Source of the DNA: Anarhynchus alexandrinus
Taxonomy: Eukaryota > Chordata > Aves > Charadriiformes > Charadriidae
NCBI GenBank assembly: GCA_008711295.1
Contig: VUYV01000295.1
Coordinates: 890,813-954,812 of the forward strand
Direction: 5' to 3'
DNA length: 64,000 nucleotides
The notes under the pieces are model-generated. The model ran no database searches, was not told where the DNA came from, and was given only the letters and a program-made list of their open reading frames with translations. Of this stretch, positions 1-12,682 are shown piece by piece (positions within the stretch are counted from its first letter, which is position 1; every line of letters begins with the position of its first letter). The position numbers and the translations under genes were made by a program.

Positions 1-1497
1 GCTGTCAGACAAACTCTTTTCACTGACATACGTTCAGCCACCTGAAGAGGCTTTCCCATTACAGCCCCATCAGCAGCGGGGGCGAGATGGCGACAAGCCC
101 CAGCTCGCTCTCCTCACAGTGACGCCAGGCGATAACTGCACAAAGCCCGAGGAGCCATTCGGCGCAGAGGGTCAGGACGGGGCGCGCTTGATAATGAATT
201 GCTGGCAGATTTTATCTACCAAAAATTATCACAGTCGGCGGCTCGGTCCCTGGCGATGCTCTTTTATGACGCTTCAGAAGGCCTCCCATCTGAGCCACCG
301 GCACCGCGCTGGGCTCTGCAGTGAGCTCAGCTTCTCAGGGACAGGCTGTGGTCGACAACAGACTCTGCAATAAAAGTTTTCCTGTGTAGCGCTCTGCTGA
401 TTCACTATTTCTGTTTTCGTGTTTTTCACTTCCCTTCTGGCAGTTGGAATGCCTCTTCCCTCCCCTCCTTTCATGTGCAAAATTCCTCTCTGTTCCCATT
501 CGCCCCACTTTTCCCGGACCTTTGGAGCAGGCCAGACCCTGGTTTGGATGGGGTTTGTTGCCCTTAAGTAGCTCAGATAGTGTCCCTGATTTCCCACTGG
601 GACCTTCCTCTGGCCACAGCTCTTCCCTTACCCAAAAAGCCTCCGCTTCAGGGGGAACTTTGACTGAGGGTTAGGTAAAAACCGAGTAAAGGGTAGAAGA
701 TTTGACCCATTACTAATTTAAGCCTGAATGAATTCTGCTTCTTCCTGCTCCTTTTCTGTGGAGTACCATCGCTTCTCAGGAAATTTGGGATATTTTAGGG
801 AGGTCTTACAAACCATAGAACACCTTGTAAAGGAGTAAGAGTGTAACACAACTCTTATGTTTGTATTTATAGATATCTCTCTATAATTTTTACTTAGTGT
901 AACATTAATACAGTACTGACTGTAGTGTGATAGGGAGTTACTATATTTTTTCAGTGGTAGAAATGTTTGAAGTATTGGGTTTGTTTACCTTAAAAATGTT
1001 GCTGGTGAGTGAAATGCTAGCAATGCTCCTTCCGATTAAAATGTTAAGCAAGTGAAATTTTCCACAGCAAAAACTACTGAGCTCGTTCTGCTCCTTCACG
1101 TTGATATAAGTCACTGCTGAGGATGACAGTGCAGTGAGTGTCACAAAGCCCAGAATGCTTTGAAAAAAAAACCTAAGAGGTCAAATTCTGCTATCGCATG
1201 ACTAGGGACGCCACGAAAGCTCTTACAATTNCGTCGTAAAGCCCAGAATGCTTTGGAAAAAAAAACCTAAGAGGTCAAATTCTGCTATCGCATGACTAGG
1301 GACGCCACGAAAGCTCTTACAATTGCTGGCAGATTACTGCTGCAAGGGTTGGGTCAGAAATTAAGGTCAAGGGCAGAACTTGAAGTCAGCGAACTGTTGG
1401 GTGATTAAATGTTCCGTGGTGTGATATATTTATTTGTTTTAAAGTAGTGGGTGACCAAAGAGCTTATTTTTCAATATTGGTTTTGTTGATGTTGCAG
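1..1497 (+). other. SLC7A11: 3' part of SLC7A11 intron 4
   Basis: Non-coding sequence leading to the exon at 1498. The first 400 bases are moderately GC-rich, the rest AT-rich. It contains the duplicated block around the N at 1231. I see no conserved coding segment, RNA gene or recognisable transposon in it. Confidence 0.8.
1145..1324. repeat. Near-perfect 86/87-base tandem duplication flanking a single N
   Basis: Positions 1145-1230 and 1238-1324 are the same sequence (aaagcccagaatgcttt... to ...gctcttacaatt) except for one extra G before the A run in the second copy. They are separated by one N and six bases. Identity this high with an N exactly at the boundary points to two overlapping contig ends joined without merging, not a biological repeat. 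Confidence 0.85.
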
Positions 1498-1597
1498 GAG
1501 AAACACAGCACTTTAAAAATGCCTTTGCGGGGAACGATGCCAGCGTTATGGGATTACCACTTGCTTTCTATTCAGGAATGTACGCCTATTCAGGCTG
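1498..1597 (+). CDS. SLC7A11: SLC7A11 coding exon 5 (start of TM6)
   Basis: This exon encodes the loop before TM6 and most of TM6 of the cystine/glutamate exchanger xCT, which imports cystine in exchange for glutamate at the plasma membrane as a heterodimer with SLC3A2 (4F2hc). The acceptor is gttgcag and the donor gtaagt. It opens with two bases (GA) completing a glycine codon. The reading is [13 protein letters not shown], then [14 protein letters not shown], matching human xCT residues about 217-248 without gaps. It ends with TG, the first two bases of the Trp codon equivalent to W249. Exon number is inferred by counting back from the terminal exon in a 12-exon gene. A 77-codon ORF in another frame overlaps it and is a shadow. 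Confidence 0.96.
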
Positions 1598-4500
1598 GTA
1601 AGTTGACACCTATCAGTATTTGTCCTGAAAACAAACACAAATGTGCTCTAACAAAGACATTTATTTATATGAAGAAATGAGTAGCTTTTTTGACATCTTT
1701 TGCCAAACTACATCTTGTAGTGTTAAGGGTAGATCCTCACCACTGTTCCGTATGCTCAGTAGTTAATCTGCAAGCAGGTCTGCGAAGGAAAGATTTTTCT
1801 TCTCCAGTGTATGACAGGTAAACACGCACTGAGCACTGAAAAAATCAGACTTTTCATTCTGTCCTTAAGACTAGAAATAAAGGCAGGAAAGGAATGTTCT
1901 TATTTTTTCACTAGGTATTTTGATAAAAGGATAAAAGGGATAACGAAGCTTTAATTTTTGTTGAACGAGTCAATAATTAAAGTCTTAATATGTTTTCATA
2001 AGTTTTACATGAAAAACAAATGTGGGAACTGTTACAAAGTTGTGTGGACCTCAGCTTTTACTTTGTAAAAGCAGTATTTGAAGAGTAAGAAGTGAACCAC
2101 AATGACATCAGTATAGACCACAAACCAAGGTAAAAATAACCAAATTCTTATGCCTCTTGCTCTGAGGGAGTTGGACCTCACTTAACAAGAAGTGCAACTG
2201 GCTTCCATAGAAGTCGAGCGCGATTGACTGTGAGCAAAGGCGTGAGAATCTGCCTTCAAGTATCCCGCTCAGAACTTTCTTTCAACTTCTTTCCCTCTCC
2301 CCCCCCCGCCAAAGTACGCAGCAGCTGGTTTGAAAGGTGCCGCCGCTCCTCCAATCTGCCTCACGATTTATTCGTGCTTAGCGAGGGCTCCACATTGCAC
2401 AGCGCCAACCTGCTCTTGCAGCAGCAGCGTGGGGGCAAAAAGGAAAAAAAAAGAAAAAAAAGACTACAAATGCACAGAGTGGGCTTATTTTGAGATAGCT
2501 TTGTCTGCAGGTCTTCCCTTTCCTTTCCATAGCCTCACAGACGGCCAAGTTCTTTGCCTCGCACAAAAGGCGAGGGCTTGAGAGATAAGGGGTTTTATTT
2601 ATTTAATTCGGAGCGACAATGGGTTCTCTGCCTGTCTGTAACTCCCCGGTCGCAGGAGCATTATAAACATTCACACTGAAGTACTGAACAGAACTTTTCT
2701 ATTAAATGGTGGTGGTGATGGGGGGGGGAACCCAAGAGAGTCCAAAGCCTTTATCTGTGATAGATATATAAGAAAAAAGCCTGGCATTTGGAAGCCTCAA
2801 AGAAATTGAACTCATTATGCGGACAGTCTCTACCTTCTGCCCTCTCTCATATAACTGCCTCTGTCTCTCATGTCCACACATGTGATGGTTTCTCACTTTT
2901 AAAATATTCACCTAACTGTACGGTTTTGTATGAAGGCAATTCTAAAAGCTCTTTAATATTATTCATCACTGAGGCAGAGTTTGTTTACTGTAAAATGCTA
3001 CATCAAAAATACTGTTATTCTGTTGCTTCTTTCCATTTTCCACCTCATGTTCCAAACCCCTACAATAAAAATCATCTCTGTTTTTCCTTTACACCTTCTG
3101 ACTTTTATTTCAAGGTCCTTATTTGCCACTTATAAAAGAAATTAGCAGGAAAAAGATCTAATTTGGCTAGCGGTTCTTCCCACCTGCCTATTTGTCTCTG
3201 TCACCAGCTCAAATTGATTGCCTCGGAGCACAGGAGAGCAGACCATTAAGTGGAGTGTCAATACCCTTGCACTATCAGTTTCGTGGGGCTAAATCAATCC
3301 AATAAGGTGAATGTGAAGGAGCGTTACAAGCGTTGGTGTGGTGTCCCGGGACGCAGGCAGAATTTTATGCATAGCCTATGAGACTATTCACCTCTAATGA
3401 TACAGCTTTAAAGGACAAAACGATGGTAGTGTCTCTTATATGTGTGGGTTCCTCCTGCAAAGAGCAAGTGGAGAATATTGGGTATACAAGATGCTGGATG
3501 AAAAAGGAAAAGTAGAGAAAAGAATGCAAGGAAGCATGCCTTTGCATCAATAAAAGGACTAATGCAGGGCTGTCAAATTACTTCTCTCTGGAAGCAGGAC
3601 TGAGACGAGACAGAAGTAGCTGAACGTCTTACTTTGAATCATAGAATCATAGAATTGCTGAGGTTGGAAGGGACCTTTAAGATCATCAAGTCCAACCATT
3701 AACCTACCTTGACAAAACCACTTCTAAACCATGTCCCTAAGTACCACATCTACCCTTTTTTTAAACACCTCCAGGGATGGCGAATCCACCACCTCCCTGG
3801 GTAGCCTATTCCAATATTTTATAACCCTTTCAGTGAAAAAATGTTTCCTAATATCCAATCTGAACCTCCCCTGGCATAATTTAAACCCATTGGCAGAAGC
3901 CATCTCTCCTTTGAACTATGCCAATCTCTTCCTTCGTGCTCTGCGCACTAGCACGTTTAGAAACAAGTGGTGAGGTGGTTGTGTAAGGTGGCAAATCTAG
4001 TTTTACGGAATTTCATGCTTGGTCGCAAAATGACATTTTTTAAAACGGTGAGCCCGCGCTACCTTGTTCTGCTAACCCAGATCTGGTCCAAGTCTTGTGA
4101 TGGAGAGAAGTTCCCAGACTTTCTGCCAGATCATGTACCGTTTGTTTGTTCACTGTAGCAGTGTTGGGTCAGATATCATTTGTCTTCCTGCATAAAAGCA
4201 GAAAGCCAGCGTGAGCGCTGTATTGACTGCTCTGTTTAATTAGCCGGGATGCGACTTTGCGCCCGTATCTGAGCCGGGCACATCTGTGTGATCCAGCAAT
4301 ACACAGACTTAGTGCTCGTAAATGCAGAACAGAGGGTTCAGTGACCTTGAGCACTGCAGTTGCTTTGTATGCAGGGCTGTGCCCGGTGAGTAGTTCCTAC
4401 GAATTCCCATACGTAGCAGTCTCTTACACGCTACTGGAATACGACCGGAGTGCAACCGGTACTGGAGGTTGTGCAAGAGCCCGCAGGATTAGCAGCCTGG

Positions 4501-5013
4501 GTTTGTGATCGGATACGACACGCTAGTGTCAAAACCCTGGTTTTAGGAGGGTGGGTTTTTTTTTGAGGCTTCGTTTCTTTTTATTGTTAAGAAGTCCTTG
4601 CTGGGTACCCTGATGAGAATTTTTTTGCCAATATAACCTGAAGTTGTAAAAGGCTACAGCCACCAATGGAATATGAGGCTTGAGGGTGCGTGTGTGTTTG
4701 TGTATAGGATTAGGGTAAACCATAACTTGCCTAGTATGCCAGGGAAAAAAAAAAAATTAATTCCACACAGGCATTTTGTAGCTTTTTTCTTTTTTTCTGC
4801 TTTGCTCTCTTTTTTTTTGGAGAATTCCCTTCCTAAGTGTGGGGATGAGGGAAGGTTAAATCTCACACTTTCCTGAATCCAAGCACGAGTCTGTGAAGTC
4901 TACTATAATTAACGACAGTGCTTAACTAAAATCATCTTCTTGATTCTTTGGGAAAGAAATACAGAATCAAAATCTACCAAGCCCTCATAATACATTTTAT
5001 AACTCTTTTCTAG
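1598..5013 (+). other. SLC7A11: SLC7A11 intron 5
   Basis: Intron of 3.4 kb bounded by gtaagt and ctag. It holds a minus-strand CR1 3' end at about 3637-3905, a purine-rich tract near 2438-2462 and several T runs at 4550-4820. Nothing else recognisable. Confidence 0.9.
3637..3905 (-). mobile_element. CR1 LINE fragment, 5'-truncated, minus strand
   Basis: It begins with the reverse complement of the CR1 3' end (repeated atcatagaatcatagaa) followed by ggttggaagggacctttaag and the reverse of the ORF2 C-terminal region (acacctccagggatgg, ccacctccctgggtagcct). Only the last part of the element is present, as usual for CR1. It is divergent and interrupted by stops. Confidence 0.88.
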
Positions 5014-5058
5014 GTTTTACCTCAATTTCGTTACTGAAGAAGTGGAAAACCCTGAAAA
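5014..5058 (+). CDS. SLC7A11: SLC7A11 coding exon 6 (45-base microexon)
   Basis: This 45-base exon is too short to appear as an open frame. Acceptor ctag, donor gtatgt. Its first G completes the Trp codon TG|G, then it reads F-Y-L-N-F-V-T-E-E-V-E-N-P-E and leaves AA of a lysine codon. This equals human residues 250-264, the end of TM6 and the intracellular loop, and is almost invariant in the LAT/xCT family of amino-acid transporters. Both ends are in phase 2, but skipping it would join TG to the A of exon 7 and create TGA, so it is not a harmless cassette. It is followed by the largest intron in the window. Confidence 0.95.
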
Positions 5059-7612
5059 GTATGTACCTATTATTTTTCTTGCCTTTTGAAAAATGGTTGT
5101 AAAATTTAAAATGCTATAAAAGTAGCGATCTTCAGAAATTCTGCATGCTGGTCAAGTTGCTGGCTTTCCAGCAGATCTGGTATCTATTGGAATTGCAACT
5201 GCTTGAAGATTTGCTATTTTTGGCCTGTCGTGACCTTGTTATGTATTCTGCTTTTATGTGCACAGAAAGCAGAAGACTAAGTAGATCTCCAGGGCTCCGA
5301 CTCTCCCCCTCAGGATACGAGTAACTATCAGTGGCTCCTTTCAGTGGAAGTTACTGGTATCCTGTCAGGGAAATCTTGCCCAAGAAACTTATCTGCTGCA
5401 ATATTTGGCAGTTTTTCTATGTTTAAATATTAATCAAATGCTTAGTTCTACTTGTTTTAGATGTCTCGGTGTTGCAGGATCTTGAATACACGTAGCACAG
5501 CATCCGATCCAATTAAGCCAAACAGGGGATATTGGTGGGAGTCTGTTTCAAACCAGAGATGAAAACTCTCACAGCGCCTGTCTGTAAAATATGGAAAGAA
5601 AAGCTGTCCTGTTAGGGAGAGTTTGATTTGGCAGATCTATTTTGGTTTATAAGTTTCAGTACCTGCGGCCAGTAATAAAACAATATTAACCTTTTCTAAA
5701 AATTAAAGAAAATATGCCCTGTCAAATCAAATTGTGTTCTTTGGGGAAGCTAACAATTTACTTGATTAAAAATTAATGGGTAGATATTATTTCCTTCGGT
5801 TTTTAAAATATGATACCTGGCTGGGTACCAGATAACTTCCTGTACCAAAGACCCCCAGCGCTGTACACTCAGAGAATATGAAGCTACATGTCTGAGACAT
5901 GTAGAGAAAGGGGAAAAAAAAACAAACAAAGGAAAAAAAAGAAAACCAGCCATCAATGGGGAGCACATAGAAGGTTTTTTAGCTGGTTTCTTCAAAGTCT
6001 GAACCAAGCCTGGTGAGCTGTTTAGTGTTTTCTTCAGAGACCTGAAAATTATTATAAAGAAATTGATGATAAAACACAAGGATGGCAGAAAGACTGGCAG
6101 GTTTCCATTGTTTCAGTGCCTTTGAGGGGTCTTGGGTGTTAATGGGTTCTTTAATGTGATCAGGATATGTATACTGAGGAATGTACAACTGGAAGTTGAA
6201 ACCAGACAAATGCAGGTAGAAAATACAGCATTAATATTTAACAAGGTGGTTGACTAATCGTTAGCAGGGATACCTACATAAAACTGGGGTTTTCATTGGT
6301 AGTCTTCATCTCAGATGGGACACCTTTTTACAAGTAAAGTAAAACACAAGTCATTTGGCTCGGTGGAGAGCAGCTGGCTAACGCGTCCCACGCCTGGGAC
6401 ACGCAGGAATTCAGCCTAGATGATCTAGTAGTAAATCTGGGTTTAACTACCAAGGATCTGTGTGCTTCATAAAGTCAGCGGAGGCAGACATTTTTAAAAA
6501 AAAAAACCAACCAATTTTTTTTTTTTTACTTTTGAAAAATCATTGCGTGGCAGACTGACTTGAAAAGAAACGTGAAACTGAATAAAGACGTGAAGTGATT
6601 GTGATCCAAGACTTCTACTGCTTCAGGAAATTCTGGGGATGGGTTAGGAGCCAGAGACTTGGTGATATGATCAAAAGGAAAATAATTCCTAAATTATCAT
6701 GTGGTTACCATCAATACTGTGTGATGCTTTTCAACATGCACATGCCTACCACCCTTTGGGACTTTTTATACACTTATGTGTTTCTGCAGTCCTCTTAACT
6801 GTATGGTGATTAACTGAAATTATCGGTAATTTTCATTACAGATATTTTGCTTTATGTTGACTCTTTTTTTTCTTGTGGTCTTAGTCAAAGGAGTGCATAT
6901 TTTTGAACACGTTGCCCTCTGCTGTGTAGGACAGAAAGTCATAGTTCCTTTTCTTTTTGTTTTTTTAACACTCATTGAAGGACGTGGTATCACAGCTAAG
7001 AAAAGTGGTGTGGGTTATAGTTGGGGGTTTTCTTCAGTCGCAGCCGGGATGTGAGGGAGGGGGACATTCTCTTTTCTCCCCCCATCTTGGGGGAGAGCTG
7101 CTCTGTTCTCCAGGTCACCCTTGGAGAGCTGCTGAGGTTAATTGTGCTGCTAGCAGGGATGCAGGACTTGGGGGCAAGCCACGAAGCCTGGCTGGTTCGG
7201 TGTATTCCAGGATGACTCTGGAAAAAAACCAGCTCAATGTGACATGTGCAATGCTGTCACAAAGCTGTTAAAGCTTCCCTTCATCACTCTTCTTGGGGTT
7301 GCGCTTTGAGAGGACAAGAAGGGAAGATGCGCACAGTGTTTACGGCAGGGTGCCAGGGATCACAGTCTCTGCACACAGGTACAAATATACAGCAGAAGAC
7401 ATTGGGATTTGAAACATTGCTAAATAAGTGGCAGGTGATGGCAGGGCAAGCGGATTGCTATCGGTTGTCCTGACAGAGACCTCTGCACCACCTGTAAACA
7501 GGGTTGTTGGACTCTGTCAACCCAAAACTAGCAGTTAAATGAAACAGTTGGAATATTTTTTTATCCAGTTGCCACCTGTGAATGGCTCTGCTGGAAAGAG
7601 GTCCTGCTGAAC

Positions 7613-8038
7613 GGGGCTGGAGCACCTCTCCTATGAAGACAGGCTGAGAGAGTTGGGGCTGTTCAGCCTGGAGAAGAGAAGGCTCCAGGGAGACCTTATA
7701 GCATCCTTCCAGTACCTAAAGGGGGACTACAGGAGAGCTGGGGAAGGACTTTTTACTAGGGCATGTAGTGATAGGACGAGGGGGAATGGCTTTAAACTGG
7801 AAGAGAGCAGGTTTAGATTGAACATTAGGAAGAAGTTTTTCACTCTGAGGGTGGTGAGGCACTGGAACAGGTTGCCCAGAGAGGTTGTTGAGTCCCCATC
7901 CCTGGAGGTGTTCAAGGCCAGGCTGGATGTGGCCTTGGGCAACCTGGTCTAGTGGGAGGTGTCCCTGCCTATGGCAGGGGGGTTGGAACTCAATGATCTT
8001 CAAGGTCCCTTCCAACCTAAACCATTCCATGATTCTAC
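7613..8038 (+). mobile_element. CR1 LINE fragment, plus strand
   Basis: It reads through the end of CR1 ORF2: protein frames give [14 protein letters not shown] and later [16 protein letters not shown]. The 3' UTR follows, with ggttggaactcaatgatcttcaaggtcc shortened here to its start and end, finishing at ccatgattcta. It is 5'-truncated. It is very similar to the copy at 18832, with roughly 20 mismatches over about 290 bases by eye. Confidence 0.93.
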
Positions 8039-10727
8039 GTACAGGGGCCTGCTCCCCCACAGTTCACAAAGACACAGGGCAAGGGAATAGCGGCCTAATC
8101 CCAGGGGCAGCTGTCTCAGCTCCCACCAAACTCAATGCAGGCGTTCGGTGAGCCACTAATCATGCTGCTGCTGTAGGTATTTATTAAAACTCAACTGCTT
8201 TTCTTTTTTCTTTTAGCTAAAATGCTGTCTTTCCTTTCATTCGTGTTGCACGCCTTACGTTAAAGGTTGCATATAGCGCTGCGGAGGTATTACGTAGCTG
8301 CCTTTAACAGGGAAGAGGGAAGCGCAGGTTTGAGCCACTTACGAGTCTGTAACAGCTCCAGGTGTGCAATTTGTAATGTTTGCTAATGGTTAGGGATGCA
8401 AATTACTTACAGCGGCAGAGGTGAGCGCGGTGATGCCTTCTGCACCGCGCGTGCCAAGGTAAATGTTTGTCTGAGAATCAGTCACAGTTGCGTATTTCCA
8501 GGTGTGCGGCAGCTTTGGAAGTAACTGACAGCTGGTGCCGAGGTGAATGATGGGCACCCGTCCCCACGTCAACCAGCCTGCTGCAAACCCGCGGTGAAGG
8601 GTACCAAGGGGGTTGTGGGGAGGGTAGAACGGTTACAGCAGGGCCGACGCAGAAATCCTCTAGCAGAGAGGAGTTGCAGCAGAGCTGCCAAGAGCCCGCG
8701 TTGGTGGAGACGTGGCTTTAAGCCCCCTTTTGTCTGCTGAGTCCTGGAGTCCCTCTCCGCTCTTGTGGTATTGTGGGGGATGAGAGGCAGAGATGGGTCA
8801 GGGCCCTAGAACATGTCCTGAAGCCCACAGGAAGGTGGAAACATCTACTTTTAGACATTAAAGTTTTCCGGATAGGGATTGCTTTGTTTGCTGTGGCGTG
8901 CGCGGCACCAGGAAAGCTCGCTGGAGTTCAAAAAGCGCCATGGGAAACGTAGGAGAGAAGCAGGGGAAGGGGGGGGAACGCTCGTGACCTTGCCCGGCTG
9001 AAAGCCGCCTTTGTCCTCCAGCAGAGCGGCCGTTCGTACGGGCAGAAAGGGCTCCTGACGGCTGTGGGAGTCTGTGTAGGGGCAGCGGTCTGCCCGGGCG
9101 CAATAAATTGCAGGTTCAGGTCTATAAATAGGATAAATACTACGGGCCTGAGGCACTGAGATACCTGGGCGGTATGAAATCCTAGATAGAGAGAGCTGAC
9201 ACAGAGCCAAGTGGAGAGGAAGTGCCCTTTAAGTTATAGAAGGGAGAGTGGAAAAAGGAAAAAAAAAAAGATCTGAAAGTGAATGCCATTACTTTTTTTT
9301 TGAACAGATTTTTGGAAGTAGTGCTGAATTCTCAGTTTGGAAATGTCACAGTCCCTTCTTTTCTATAAGAAAAAGGACTTTATTCTAACCCCAGTTATCG
9401 TAAGATGTAAAAGTAGCTGTTTCTGTCTCCTGCTAAACCTTCTTTTGATGTCTCTTTTTTAAGCCTGGGCTCATTTCTTTATTCCTCTTTGTTAAAGTGC
9501 CTCCCTCATACAGCATTAGTAGGACCTGAAGCAACATGAAGTTGATGTTTGTTTTACAAGGAGCTGTGGCTGCAGCGTTCAGCTCCTTTAATGTACAATT
9601 TCTTTAAAAGAACCTGAAATAATTTTATTATCAAGAATATGTGGAACAATGTGGAAGTGCAATAATAAATTTCTTTGGCTTTTGAAAATGATGCTGCGCG
9701 TATGTGTGCTGGGTGAATAGCGATTGCTGTTTGAAATGAAATATCTGAATAATCCCTGAAGCAGAGCTTCACCAAAATAACCTCCTGCAGCCACGTCACA
9801 TGCGGCTTTGATCTTTTTGATTTTCTTACATTATAAGGATCAGCCCTGCTCAAACTGAGGTCATATTGTATTGTCTAAATAATAAGCGAATGAAGGAACC
9901 GCCGGGTCTCTGAGAGAGAATTTGTCACCTGAAAATTGACAGGAACCGTGTTGCCTGGAGCAGTAAATTTAGAGGACTGGAAATCAAGCATGTTGAACTT
10001 TCAAACTCATTTCTTATACATAGTGTTTGAGCTCATCTGTATTCTTGAGCATCCGCTCTGTACTCTCAAGAAACAGACCAAGCTTTTTTCAATCAGGACC
10101 CTAAAAGCAGCTCGTGCCCGAATGGCCCTTCCCTCCTCCCTTCCCAGGCAGAGCAGAGTCCAGGATCAGCGCTCTAGTTTGTCAGGAATTTTGACGGACT
10201 CCAGATGAGAAAATAACACAGGAGCGTTTTTACATTTCAGCAGCGTCTTCGCAGCCTCTTCAAAGTCAGGGCCGGGTTGTGTCAGATGCTGGTCAGAGAG
10301 AATCCTGCTTTTAAAAAATTATGTTCTGTGTCCTTAGTACGAGCAGATGCGGAGCCCAAATGCTTCACGTTATAAAGATTAGGCTCTTGCTGGAAGAGAA
10401 AGACATTATTATTTCACTTTAAGGGAAGGGGAAACCAAGACTTGAATTCCTTAATGACTTCAAGGAAGTCTGCGATCAAGTGGGCAACTAGAGGTATTGA
10501 CTGACAGTCCTCCTTTAACTCAAAATCGTATTATTTCTTTGGCAGTGTAAGTTTCTGTTAGTGTTGTTGAACTTAGGAAATATTTTCCCTTCATTCATCT
10601 TCAATCTCAGTTGTATAAAATGATAGATAGGAGATTTTTAAAGGATGTGGATTCTGAAAATATTTTACAGCAAAAAGTTAGATTCCTTTGCAGTTGCAGT
10701 TAAGTACAGCTGCTATTTGGCATAATC

Positions 10728-10771
10728 CTTTCTTTTCTTTTTTTCTTTTCTTTTCTTTTTTTTTTTCTTCC
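10728..10771. repeat. Pyrimidine tract, TTTTC-type simple repeat
   Basis: Runs of T broken by single Cs (tcttttctttttttcttttc and on). Low complexity within intron 6. Confidence 0.85.
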
Positions 10772-12104
10772 CTTATTGGGCCATTTCATTTGCAAATATT
10801 CTGTTTCTGTTTGTAAAATAACTTTGGTCCAGCCCAGGCAATCTATCATTGTTTAAAAAGTTACACAGTGCAAAGAACATATTATTGAGATGTATTGTGT
10901 TTATAAGCCTGGTCTCGGATTGATAAATCACGTCTTGTACTGTTGAAAAGCCAAGAAATGAATTGCTTTGCTGTGACCTTGGGGTCTGAGATTAGTCAGT
11001 TTGTCTATTAGATTTTTCCAGTGTTCTTCTCACTTCATTTATTCCTTCTTTTCTGAGGAACTGAGAAGCAGTAGATGTATAGCAAGTCACCAAGGCTTGA
11101 TGTCATCAGACATTTTGTAAAAGCGGAATATCAAAATGTTTGATATAATCTGGCTTGATATTGGGTTTGAATAATATGAGTGTCATGTCTAATTAATCCA
11201 ATATGTACCACCCATTTGTATTAATTAAAGTTTAAAGTCACACTTTGCATCTATGAGGACTGAGTGAGAGAAATGTGGTATTAGAGGGTTTTTTCAGGGT
11301 GTCTAAGCATCATAGAGATGCAGATGGATGGGGACGGGAATGGTGGCTGAGACACTAAACCTCTTCCAGCTCCCTAGTTGTTTGTAACCATCTGAATTTT
11401 GGCACTTCAGATTAGGATGCACCCCCCTTCCAAAATCAATCCGAAACTTGAATTGCACTGTTGCTCACTACCAGTCTAGACCTTGACTAGTTATTCCTAG
11501 TAATCATAACAATGAAAAATATTTTTAATGTTAATCGAGAGTGTGCAAGCCTTCGCCATTTCCACCTCTCGGCTTCTTTGTTCATTTTTTGTTATTTTAT
11601 CATTTAATGACAAGCTCTACTCTGAAGAGGAATATTAATATTGATATAGATTATCTTAGGCACCAGAAAAGGACTAAAGTTAGAAGTTTATCTCCCTGCA
11701 GCTATGCTGTCTGTCATTTCAAACACACCTCATCACTGCTTTTCATTCAGGAAAGACAGACGATGTAGTTGAAGCACTGAACTCAGGAGATCTGTCTCAG
11801 GCACAAACTCGCTGTGAAAACGGAGGGTGGGTTAATTCATCTCTTTTCCTCCTGTTTCCCTCCTTTCTCATCTCCCCTTCTTTCCTCTATTCACTTCATG
11901 GAGTGAGAAGTATCACCTCCTGGCTTGCTTTTTGTAGTATTTATGCCCTTCCAAGGTCAGGGGTAAGCCGTGGGCTATGGGGAACCAAAAAAAGTTTATC
12001 TGGATTTAAAAATCTATGTGCTTACTCCTTGAACTGAAGGCTTTAGCAGATTTATTAAATCCTGTGTGTGGCTTCTGTAGGTCCCAGTCCTGTAAAGTCT
12101 CATG

Positions 12105-12682
12105 TAGCAAGCAGGTCGAGGGAGGTCATCCTCCCCCTCTACTCTGTCCTGGTGAGGCCACATCTGGAGTACTGTGTCCAGTTCTGGGCTCCCCAGTTCA
12201 AGAAGGACAGGGAACTGCTGGAGAGGGTCCAGCAAAGGGCTACAAAGATGATTAGGGGACTGGAACATCTCTCTTATGAGGAAAGACTGAGGGACTTGGG
12301 TCTTTTTAGTCTGGAGAAGAGAAGACTGAGGGGGGATCTTATCAATGCCTATAAATCCTTAAAGGGAGGGTGCCAGGGGGATGGGAACAGTCTTTTTTCA
12401 GTGGTGCCCAGTGATAGGACAAAGGGTAACGAGCTCAAACTTGAACATAAGAAGTTCCCTCTAAACATGAGGAGGGACTTCTTTCCTTTGAGGGTGGCAG
12501 AGCACTGGCACAGGCTGCCCAGAGAGGTTGTGAAGTCTCCTTCTCTGGAGGCATTCAAAACCCGCCTGGACGCCGTCCTGTGCAACCTGCTGTAGGTGAC
12601 CCTGCTCTGGCGGGGGGGTTGGACTAGATGATCTCCAGAGGTCCCTTCCAAGTGCTATCATTCCGTGAGTCTGTGATTCTGT
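12105..12682 (+). mobile_element. CR1 LINE fragment, plus strand, with a long intact stretch of ORF2
   Basis: About 578 bases covering the last part of the CR1 reverse-transcriptase ORF and the 3' UTR. An uninterrupted frame at 12068-12595 reads [18 protein letters not shown], then [16 protein letters not shown] and ends A-V-L-C-N-L-L. That is the C-terminus of ORF2 downstream of the RT catalytic core; the catalytic region and endonuclease are missing, so it cannot move by itself. It ends with a degenerate ccgtgagtctgtgattctgt. Confidence 0.93.

Noticed and set aside
12068..12595. 175-codon plus-strand ORF
   Set aside because: It is the C-terminal end of CR1 ORF2, not a host gene; annotated as part of the CR1 fragment.
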